Of a stretch of DNA of 64,000 nucleotides, positions 24,239-30,557 are shown piece after piece. Within the stretch, counting starts at the first letter, position 1, and the number at the start of each line of letters is the position of its first letter. The translations under genes and the position numbers were made by a program. The notes beneath the pieces are model-generated. The model was given only the letters and a program-made list of their open reading frames with translations, was not told the origin of the DNA and did no database searches. This DNA comes from Elusimicrobiota bacterium (lineage in GTDB: Bacteria; Elusimicrobiota; Elusimicrobia; UBA1565; UBA9628), in the NCBI GenBank assembly GCA_003452935.1, contig DMMY01000011.1, forward strand, positions 1 through 64,000, read 5' to 3'.

Positions 24239-25018
24239 CTAGGACACTCGGGTGGAAGCTTGAAAAAGCACGATGCGCAGGAAGGCCGGAGCTTTTAGGC
24301 TGGCCCCTCCGACGAGCGCGCCGTCAAGGTCCGTCTGGGCCATGAGCGCGTCCACGTTCTCCGCGGTCACGGAGCCGCCGTAGAGGATGCGCAGACCCGC
24401 CGCGAAACCGTTTCCATAAAGCTTGGCGGCCTGCTGGCGCAAGAAGGCGTGCGCCTCCTGGGCCTGGGCCGGCGTGGCGGTCACTCCGGTGCCGATGGCC
24501 CAGACCGGCTCGTAGGCCACCACCAAAGGCGCCAGGTCCGATGGAGCAAAGCCTTTCAAGGCGCCGCTGAGCTGCGTTTCCAAGACCCGGAAAGTCTGGT
24601 CGGATTGCCTTTCCTCCAGGGTCTCGCCCACGCATACGATGGGGATGAGCTTGGCGGCCAGGGCGGCCTTGAGTTTCTTATTGATGGCCTCGTCCGTATC
24701 GTTAAAGAGCCGGCGCCGCTCGCTGTGGCCGATGATGACCATGGCGCATCCGGCATCCGCCAATTGCGCAGCCGATATTTCCCCGGTATAGGCGCCCTGC
24801 GACTCCCAATACAGATCCTGGGCTCCCAATTTTACGGGACTGCTCTTGAGGATGTCGGCCACGACAGAAATCGCGGTAAAAGGAACGCAGATCGCGACCT
24901 CGGCCGTCGCGTTCTTGGCGCCGTCGCGGACCGCTTTGGCAAGGTCCATGGACTGCGCAAGGTTGAGGTGCATTTTCCAGTTTCCGGCTATTAATGGTCG
25001 GCGAGTCGGGAAAGACAT
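24239..25018 (-). CDS. tpiA: Triosephosphate isomerase
   Basis: Interconverts glyceraldehyde-3-phosphate and DHAP. 259 aa; catalytic Lys in LIAGNWKMHLN, His in VIIGHSERR and Glu in VVAYEPVWAIGTG, plus the phosphate-binding LYGGSVTAENVDAL. No encapsulation peptide is seen, so it may act outside the shell on the glyceraldehyde-3-phosphate released by DeoC. As first gene of the BMC operon it ties the pathway to glycolysis. AAAGGAG is 9 nt before the ATG; the promoter and palindrome lie immediately upstream. Confidence 0.97.
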   Translation of the reverse strand: MSFPTRRPLIAGNWKMHLNLAQSMDLAKAVRDGAKNATAEVAICVPFTAISVVADILKSSPVKLGAQDLYWESQGAYTGEISAAQLADAGCAMVIIGHSERRRLFNDTDEAINKKLKAALAAKLIPIVCVGETLEERQSDQTFRVLETQLSGALKGFAPSDLAPLVVAYEPVWAIGTGVTATPAQAQEAHAFLRQQAAKLYGNGFAAGLRILYGGSVTAENVDALMAQTDLDGALVGGASLKAPAFLRIVLFQASTRVS

Positions 25019-25035
25019 GACGCGGGGCTCCTTTG

Positions 25036-25054
25036 TGTGGCCATTTTGGCCACA
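25036..25054. promoter_or_regulatory. 19-bp palindrome, candidate operator of BMC operon
   Basis: Exact inverted repeat TGTGGCCA-TTT-TGGCCACA between the promoter (25071-25099) and the tpiA Shine-Dalgarno. It would start about 10 nt after the predicted transcription start, a place where a repressor could block elongation. It could also act as a short mRNA hairpin. Confidence 0.6.
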
Positions 25055-25070
25055 TCTTATCTACCGATCT

Positions 25071-25099
25071 ATGTTATTAGAATTAATTTAAAAAGTCAA
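25071..25099 (-). promoter_or_regulatory. Sigma70-type promoter of the BMC operon
   Basis: On the minus strand TTGACT (25099-25094) and TAACAT (25076-25071) are separated by exactly 17 nt of A/T-rich sequence, close to the TTGACA/TATAAT consensus. It sits in the 95-nt gap before tpiA and downstream of the phosphatase stop. Confidence 0.75.
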
Positions 25100-25113
25100 T
25101 CTCTGCCCAAGCG

Positions 25114-25713
25114 TCAATACTGGGACCAAGGCAGGACCAGCTCGCCAAATGTGCCGGGACGATAATCTTCTTCTTTCCTAAATGATTTTCGGCTCCTTTT
25201 GACGCGTATGGGATAAACCCCGGCCTTGCGCGCCTCGACAATGCCGCTGTCGCTGTCGCCAAAGAAAAGCACGTAGTTACCCTTTTCCAGAAAAAGCCTT
25301 GGGTCGCCCCGGTCGCCGGCAAAGCAGAACAGGGTCTTAGGCGTCAAGCGGCGCCATTCCTTGCGCAATCCGTCGCCATCCGTGGAAGGGCGGTTGGCGA
25401 TGATCGCCACCTTGAAGCCGAACAGCCGGAAAATCCAAGCCAGGGAAAGAGGCAGGAGTTTAGGCTTCTCTATATCGTAGGACTTGTTCACCACGGACCA
25501 AAACTGCGGAGAAAAAGGCTGTTGGACGCTGGCGAAAGCCTTGACATAGGCGGGCGTGGAGAAAACCAAAGTATCGTCGTATTCAAACGCCACCCCCAGC
25601 CTGGTGATCGTGGTTAAACTATAAACCAGCCCCCAGACGCTCATAAGAGCCAGTATCTTCTTGGTCGTGGTCCACGCGGCGTGGGTTTTTTCACGGACAT
25701 TCTTCAAGACCAT
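25114..25713 (-). CDS. HAD-family acid-phosphatase-like protein, nucleophile Asp replaced
   Basis: 199 aa similar in outline to class B (AphA-like) HAD phosphatases, exported enzymes that remove phosphate from nucleotides. An N-terminal hydrophobic segment (ILALMSVWGLVYSLTTI) suggests a membrane anchor or signal. Motif I reads FEYDDTLVFSTP, where AphA has FDIDDTVLFS: the nucleophilic Asp is Glu44, while the acid/base Asp46 is kept. Motif II is IIANRPSTD and motif IV is FFGDSDSGIVEARKAG. With Glu as first acid it may be inactive or altered. The start is 2 nt after the nucleotidase stop with GGGGGA before it, so both are co-expressed, directly upstream of the BMC operon. Confidence 0.8.
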   Translation of the reverse strand: MVLKNVREKTHAAWTTTKKILALMSVWGLVYSLTTITRLGVAFEYDDTLVFSTPAYVKAFASVQQPFSPQFWSVVNKSYDIEKPKLLPLSLAWIFRLFGFKVAIIANRPSTDGDGLRKEWRRLTPKTLFCFAGDRGDPRLFLEKGNYVLFFGDSDSGIVEARKAGVYPIRVKRSRKSFRKEEDYRPGTFGELVLPWSQY

Positions 25714-25714
25714 A

Positions 25715-27241
25715 TCAATCCCCCAGAGAAACCAGGCGGCCGGCGGCCGGCGGCCTGATGAGCGACTCTTTCTGAGCGCAAAGTTTCAATACATCCCGCA
25801 GCAGCGTCTTGGTAAATTCTTTGGACTGGGAAAATTCAAAAACGGTATAGCCGTCCCCCCCCTGGGCCAGAAAGTCGACGGTCGCCACGGTATAGGAAGC
25901 ATCATCTGCAAGCGGCTTGCCTTTGACGGTGATTGAGGCTACTCGTTTTCCCGGGGAAGCCTTGCGGCGGTAGGTCACTTCAGCCCCGGAAATCTGCGCC
26001 ATGCGTGCCATTCCCACGCCGTGATCCAGCATGGCGCGCACATCTCTCCCCTTTAGGGCCAATTTGGCCACATGATTATCAAAAGGCATAACGTCGAAAA
26101 TATGGCGCAGGGTCACCGGACCTGCGGCGATATCAGCACGGATGCCGCCGCCGTTTTGAAGCGCGAGGTCCGTTTTCGCCCAGGACCGCTCGCAATCCGT
26201 CATCCAGTCGCCCAGGCTGGACTCGCCGTCCTTATTGCGGGTCAAGGCCGCGGCCGCGGTCGCGATGACCACGTCATAGATATGACCGACCTCTTGCGTC
26301 AGCTTCTCCACCGCCTTTTCCACCCCAGGGTCCGAGCCGATCTCGTCGACCCAAAGATCCACGAGCCGGCCCGCGGATTTGACGACCTTCTTGGTCTCGG
26401 GATCAATCTCGAGCTCGACCTCGCCGACCCGGCTCATCTCCGAGCCGGCCTGCACGATGAGCGTCCCATGCGTGGCGTCGCGGATGGGCTCCTTGAGCGC
26501 CGTATGGCTATGGCCCCCGACAATAAGATCGATGCCATCGACCCGCGCCGACAAGGACTGGTCGCCTTCAAAATAAGGCCCTTTCGCTTCTTCCAGGCCA
26601 AGATGGGAAAGCGCGATGATCACCGTGGCGCCCTGCCGGCGCAGAGCCGCCACGGCCGCCTTGGCCTCGTCTATGGGACGGCGAAACGCCAATCCCTCGA
26701 TATTCTCCAAAAATGAAAGCCGATTCATCCTGTCGGTGATCAGGCCGAAAAGACCGACCCTGACCCCCCCGATCTCCGTGACGATCCAAGGCCTGAAATC
26801 AGGATCTCGCTGACCGTCCATGCGATAGATATTGGCGCTCAGGATCGGAGCTCGCGAGGTTCGGATCAGCCGCGAAAGCTGTTTCTTGCCGTAATCGAAC
26901 TCATGATTACCCACCGCGAGAGCGCTATATCCCACGGCATTGAAAACTTCGACTACGCCCTCCCCTTGGCGTATGGCCCCCTCCGGGGTGCTGAGAAACC
27001 AATCGCCCGCGTCGACCAGGAGCTTGGGACCTTGGATCTTCCTGAAATAAGCCGCCAGGACCGCGGCTCCGCCGATGGGCCGCTTCGGATCTTTCTCATA
27101 GAACGCCGCGGGCCGAGGCATGATCCAACCGTGGATATCGTTGGTATGCAGTACGGTCAGACGGATATTGGCGGCCTCGGCCGGAAAAACCGCCAACAGG
27201 GCCAAGCCGCCCAGCACCGCCAAAAAAATCCGCCTGTTCAT
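25715..27241 (-). CDS. Secreted 5'-nucleotidase / metallophosphoesterase (UshA-like)
   Basis: 508 aa. A signal peptide (FLAVLGGLALLAVFPAEA) precedes the calcineurin-like domain with the metal-binding motifs LHTNDIHGW, DAGDWFLST, GNHEFDYG, ALSHLG and GGHSHT. The C-terminal substrate-specificity domain has NGGGIRADIAAGPVT and VATVDFLAQGGDGYTVF, as in 5'-nucleotidases. It should release nucleosides and phosphate from external nucleotides. The ATG overlaps the upstream PhoU/DUF47-like gene by ATGA. Placed just upstream of the deoxyribose-phosphate BMC on the same strand, it may supply nucleosides for it; that link is inference. Confidence 0.93.
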   Translation of the reverse strand: MNRRIFLAVLGGLALLAVFPAEAANIRLTVLHTNDIHGWIMPRPAAFYEKDPKRPIGGAAVLAAYFRKIQGPKLLVDAGDWFLSTPEGAIRQGEGVVEVFNAVGYSALAVGNHEFDYGKKQLSRLIRTSRAPILSANIYRMDGQRDPDFRPWIVTEIGGVRVGLFGLITDRMNRLSFLENIEGLAFRRPIDEAKAAVAALRRQGATVIIALSHLGLEEAKGPYFEGDQSLSARVDGIDLIVGGHSHTALKEPIRDATHGTLIVQAGSEMSRVGEVELEIDPETKKVVKSAGRLVDLWVDEIGSDPGVEKAVEKLTQEVGHIYDVVIATAAAALTRNKDGESSLGDWMTDCERSWAKTDLALQNGGGIRADIAAGPVTLRHIFDVMPFDNHVAKLALKGRDVRAMLDHGVGMARMAQISGAEVTYRRKASPGKRVASITVKGKPLADDASYTVATVDFLAQGGDGYTVFEFSQSKEFTKTLLRDVLKLCAQKESLIRPPAAGRLVSLGD

Positions 27242-27813
27242 GCGCGAGCCTCCAAGACCTCGGCCATGCAGTCCGCCGCCTGCTGGCAAGCCTCGGCCGA
27301 CTGGGATAAACGGCGCAGCACGGTGCGCTCCTTGAGTTCCACGACGACGTTCGGTTCGTTCAATGCCTGGGTCCGCGCGCCGCGCCGCAGCCTCTCAACC
27401 TCGGCGGCCCGGCGCTTTGCCGTCACGATCAAGGCCTCGCAGCGCCGGCCGTCCTGCACGGCGGCCAGGGCCTCGGCCAAATCCCGGGTCGCGTCGCGCA
27501 GCCCCCCCGCCATGGCGGCCCACCCTCCCGCAGCCGAGATATTGAAACGATATCCTTCGGCCGCGCCCGCCGCCGCCTGCTGCGCGGCCGCGTCGAACAG
27601 ACGCGAAAGCGTCTGCCAATCACGGCAGAGGCCCTTCAAGGCGGCCTGCGTCCGCTCGCGCAGGCGTCGGGCCGCGAGGCGCGCTTCGTGCACGGAAAAA
27701 GCGTTAGCCGCGGTCGGCGCCTGGAAAAAGCTCGCCGTCCGGGCCGCGACCAAGACGCAAGCTTGAGCTTGCCCGAGCAAGGCCTCGGGAACCGGGCTGC
27801 GGCGCCACACCAT
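27238..27813 (-). CDS. Helical PhoU/DUF47-like protein
   Basis: 191 aa, almost wholly alpha-helical, no signal peptide. The pattern (ALLGQAQACVLVAARTASFF, ARLAARRLRERTQAAL, then long helices with Asp/Glu/Arg and a closing AACQQAADCMAEVLEA) fits the PhoU/DUF47 family of phosphate-transport regulators, but I see no single decisive motif. Coupled by ATGA to the 5'-nucleotidase, which releases phosphate, so a phosphate link is plausible. A TACAAT hexamer lies 8 nt before the ATG with no Shine-Dalgarno, suggesting a leaderless mRNA. Confidence 0.6.
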   Translation of the reverse strand: MVWRRSPVPEALLGQAQACVLVAARTASFFQAPTAANAFSVHEARLAARRLRERTQAALKGLCRDWQTLSRLFDAAAQQAAAGAAEGYRFNISAAGGWAAMAGGLRDATRDLAEALAAVQDGRRCEALIVTAKRRAAEVERLRRGARTQALNEPNVVVELKERTVLRRLSQSAEACQQAADCMAEVLEARA

Positions 27814-27821
27814 CGAAGAGG

Positions 27822-27827
27822 ATTGTA
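27822..27827 (-). promoter_or_regulatory. -10 element (TACAAT) 8 nt before the start codon
   Basis: TACAAT on the minus strand, 8 nt upstream of the ATG at 27813, no good -35 and no Shine-Dalgarno. Fits the leaderless pattern seen at several other genes here. Confidence 0.45.
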
Positions 27828-27908
27828 CCTTAATTTCCCGGCGTCTTTCCCGAATTTGGGCCTTCTCGCGGGGGCCGGAAGGATTAAAAACCGCAACACG
27901 CCGCTGTT

Positions 27909-29873
27909 TTACGGCTTGTCGGCTAAAGAGCTCAGGCGGTGAAGGTCTTGGGAGTCCCCGCGGCCCAACTGGCGGCGGACCTGCGCATAGTATGGATCCA
28001 AATACGACGCCGCTTCGCGGAACCGGCGGCGGCGGTCGTCAGTTTCCAGGAAACGCTCAAATTCTTGCATTTCGCGCAAAAGCATATCGGGAGCCTGCTT
28101 GATCACGGAGCCGAACAAGCGATCGAGGATCATTTTTCTTGTCGATCCACTCTCCGGCATCACCCTGAACGTGAATGATCTCAACTCAAAAGAGGAAAAA
28201 TCCTTGATGCGCAGTATCTGCTCGATCAATTCCGCGTAGCTCAACAATTCGTTACTGCGATAACTAGGGAACATCAGGGAACGGATCATCCTGATTCTCT
28301 CCGCGTCGACCTCTGCGCCGCGGGTTTTAAGCATTTTGATAAAAAGCTGCACTTGTGTCGAGATATCCTCTCCGTCGTGCATCCCGATGGTATCGGTTCC
28401 TGAGATCAGACGATGGCGCTGAAACGCCACGGCACGCCACAGCACGGGGTTGGCTTGCGCGATTTTCTCATAGAATGCGGGATAATCGCGTATGGCATGG
28501 GTGGTCATGAAATGCCGGATAACAGCGCGCCCGTTGACATTCTCGTCGAAGCCATCAGCCGCAAGAGATGAAAGTATTCGCGTGATCGCGTTGGGATACA
28601 GAATCGGCATCTCTTTTTCGTCTCTCCCCAGGCGAAACAAATAATGGTTTTTGCTTAAGATCATTTCAAGCTTTTCAGTCCCGTATTCCAGCCAAATCCC
28701 CTCTAGAACCTGATCAGCAATCGACTGCGTGAGAGGATTTTTCGCATGCTCGCCGATGAGAGAAAAAAATACCTTGTCCGTCAAGTCATTAAGGGCCTTA
28801 TCAGGCGAGACCACGCTTTGGCGATGATGCCGCAGAATTTCGTCCGGCTGCTTCTGGGCATAGAGGCGTTCTTGTTCCTGCACAAAAGCATCCAGAATAA
28901 CTTTTCTGTCCTTGGTGAGGATGGCGGGCATGACATGATTATAAGCATGCCTCACATCCGTACGGAGGTCAAAGCGTTCGACAAACGGATCATCAGCCGA
29001 AACGTATTCTTCAGGTTCGCGCGTCTTTGGAGCAGGTTGTTCGCCTCTGTCGTAGGCTGCCCTGAGTTCCGGATCTCGAAGGACAGAATAAGCCTCGACG
29101 ATATCCCTATAGAGGGATTCCTGTTCGCGAGAGTTTTTATTGTTGTCAGGATGATATTTTTTGACCAGCCTCCTGAATGCGGACTTAACCTGATCCGGGG
29201 AAGCTTGGCGCGTGAGTCCCAAGACGCGATAGTAGGCCGGTTCTTCATTCGAGGAGCCGGCCTCGGGAGCCGGCACGATGGCTGACAATGCAGCGGCTTT
29301 GGGCGCTTTATCTGCAGGGATTTTCTGAAGACGCCATTCTTGGCTCCATTTCCCGATACCTGGCTCGGCGCCCGAGACAGGGCTGGAAATTTCCATGAAT
29401 AAGCCCAAAGCCTGGGCCGTGCGCTGGAGCAATAAATTCAAGTCTCTGCGCTTCTCCGGCGTCAATATAGCCCGGGCCTCTTCGGCCGCGGCCATGAGTT
29501 GCGCGCACTCTATTTCCTTGTATGGAGCGAGCACGAGGCTGAGTTCGCTGAGTTTTTGAGCTGTCAGCGCGGGAGTTTGTTCTTCCAGGCTTGGCGCCTC
29601 TTTCCAAGCAGGTTGCGCCTGGACCGCTGAAGGCTTTTGCAGAGGTAATTGTTCACTAAGAGCGCGCAGGGCTTTATCCAGTTGAGCGGCACTCATGTCC
29701 GGCGAATTGAGGAAACGGCTGATGGGTTGCCGCCAGGATTGGGGCACGGCGGACATGGTGTGCCTGACGGCTTGGCTGCAATTGATTTTGACGCGTTGTC
29801 CATGAATGCTCGCGGGGATCATGGACACGGCCATGAATAAGCAGAGCGGGATGAATAAACGTCGCATGTGCAT
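27909..29873 (-). CDS. Exported J-domain protein
   Basis: 654 aa. An N-terminal export signal (MRRLFIPLCLFMAVSMIPAS) is followed by ~190 residues without recognised domain, then a J domain near 210-275: YYRVLGLTRQASPDQVKSAF, the HPD tripeptide in KKYHPDNNKN, and YSVLRDPELRAAYDRGE. The remaining ~370 residues are helical and of unknown family. J domains stimulate Hsp70, which is cytosolic in bacteria, so a J protein with a signal peptide is odd. Base composition is visibly more A/T-rich than neighbours, suggesting acquisition or weaker selection. Two ATGs two codons apart share one AGGAG; the inner one has better spacing. Its own promoter is at 29892-29920. Confidence 0.8.
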   Translation of the reverse strand: MHMRRLFIPLCLFMAVSMIPASIHGQRVKINCSQAVRHTMSAVPQSWRQPISRFLNSPDMSAAQLDKALRALSEQLPLQKPSAVQAQPAWKEAPSLEEQTPALTAQKLSELSLVLAPYKEIECAQLMAAAEEARAILTPEKRRDLNLLLQRTAQALGLFMEISSPVSGAEPGIGKWSQEWRLQKIPADKAPKAAALSAIVPAPEAGSSNEEPAYYRVLGLTRQASPDQVKSAFRRLVKKYHPDNNKNSREQESLYRDIVEAYSVLRDPELRAAYDRGEQPAPKTREPEEYVSADDPFVERFDLRTDVRHAYNHVMPAILTKDRKVILDAFVQEQERLYAQKQPDEILRHHRQSVVSPDKALNDLTDKVFFSLIGEHAKNPLTQSIADQVLEGIWLEYGTEKLEMILSKNHYLFRLGRDEKEMPILYPNAITRILSSLAADGFDENVNGRAVIRHFMTTHAIRDYPAFYEKIAQANPVLWRAVAFQRHRLISGTDTIGMHDGEDISTQVQLFIKMLKTRGAEVDAERIRMIRSLMFPSYRSNELLSYAELIEQILRIKDFSSFELRSFTFRVMPESGSTRKMILDRLFGSVIKQAPDMLLREMQEFERFLETDDRRRRFREAASYLDPYYAQVRRQLGRGDSQDLHRLSSLADKP

Positions 29874-29891
29874 AATCTCCTAGCCTAAATA

Positions 29892-29920
29892 AGTATGGGG
29901 GGCATTTGCAAAAATATCAA
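29892..29920 (-). promoter_or_regulatory. Promoter of the J-domain gene
   Basis: Minus-strand TTGATA (29920-29915) and CATACT (29897-29892) with a 17-nt spacer, immediately after the methyltransferase stop at 29922 and about 20 nt before the J-domain start. Confidence 0.6.
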
Positions 29921-29921
29921 C

Positions 29922-30557
29922 TCACTTATCCAACACCGAGACAAGGCAGGCGACCGGGCCGGCGGAAAGGCCGGCGCCGACAACCTCTTCCTTAATGAGT
30001 CTCAGGCCCAGCCGCTCGAACCGCTCGCGAAACCCGCGCCTATGGGCGCGCTCCAAATCTCCGGCAAAGCCGTGGGCCAATAGCAATCTGCCTCCGGGCT
30101 CAAGCCAGCCGGCCAGCTCCTGGAACAGGCGTTCGAATCGCGGCCGCACCATGGGTTTGTCAAGATAGTAGAGGACATCGGCCAGGATCATCAGTTCATA
30201 ACGCATGCCCGCGGGGGGCGACCACTGCCGCATATCCGCCTCTACGAACTCCACGGCGGCCCCGGAGAGGCGCCGCCGCGCCCGCGCCAAGGCCACGGGC
30301 GAGATGTCCAAGGCCGTGACCCTCTCCGCCGCTTCACAAAGCCTTTCGGTAAAATCCCCTTCGGCGCAGCCGACCTCCAGCGCGCTCCGCCATTGGCGGC
30401 CGGAGACAACCTCGGCCATGGCGTCCAGACGCGCCTGCTCATACGAGGATCGTCGGTAGCTGAAAGGGTCTTCCCTCCGGCCGAAGACGCGGTCCATCTT
30501 GCGCCGCGTCTGCAGCCGGTGCCACCAGAGCAGCAATGAATCCAGGAAATGCGTCAC
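29922..30557 (-). CDS. SAM-dependent methyltransferase (NodS-like)
   Basis: 211 aa. Class I methyltransferase: SAM-binding motif I SALEVGCAEGDFTERLC near residue 60, the acidic loop end ALDISPVALARARRRL, then VEFVEADMRQW and LMILADVLYYLD. The front (PFSYRRSSYEQARLDAM) resembles NodS-type small-molecule N-methyltransferases. The GTG at 30557 overlaps the asnB stop in GTGA, so it is coupled to asnB and may modify an amide or sugar-containing product; substrate not predictable. Confidence 0.85.
   Translation of the reverse strand: MTHFLDSLLLWWHRLQTRRKMDRVFGRREDPFSYRRSSYEQARLDAMAEVVSGRQWRSALEVGCAEGDFTERLCEAAERVTALDISPVALARARRRLSGAAVEFVEADMRQWSPPAGMRYELMILADVLYYLDKPMVRPRFERLFQELAGWLEPGGRLLLAHGFAGDLERAHRRGFRERFERLGLRLIKEEVVGAGLSAGPVACLVSVLDK

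Larger units (their letters stand above)
17646..25018 (-). other. Bacterial microcompartment locus, sugar-phosphate-utilising type
   Basis: Thirteen same-strand genes with short gaps or ATGA/overlap junctions, in transcription order tpiA, pduL, BMC-H, BMC-P, aldehyde dehydrogenase, BMC-T, rpiB-like, BMC-P, 59-aa ORF, BMC-P, deoC, zinc-ribbon protein, BMC-H, 88-aa protein (fourteen if the 59-aa ORF is counted). Known BMC classes that combine DeoC and/or RpiB with PduL and an acylating aldehyde dehydrogenase are described as sugar-phosphate-utilising. A promoter and palindrome lie just upstream at 25036-25099. No alcohol dehydrogenase, kinase, signature radical enzyme or transporter is inside the locus. 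Confidence 0.93.
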
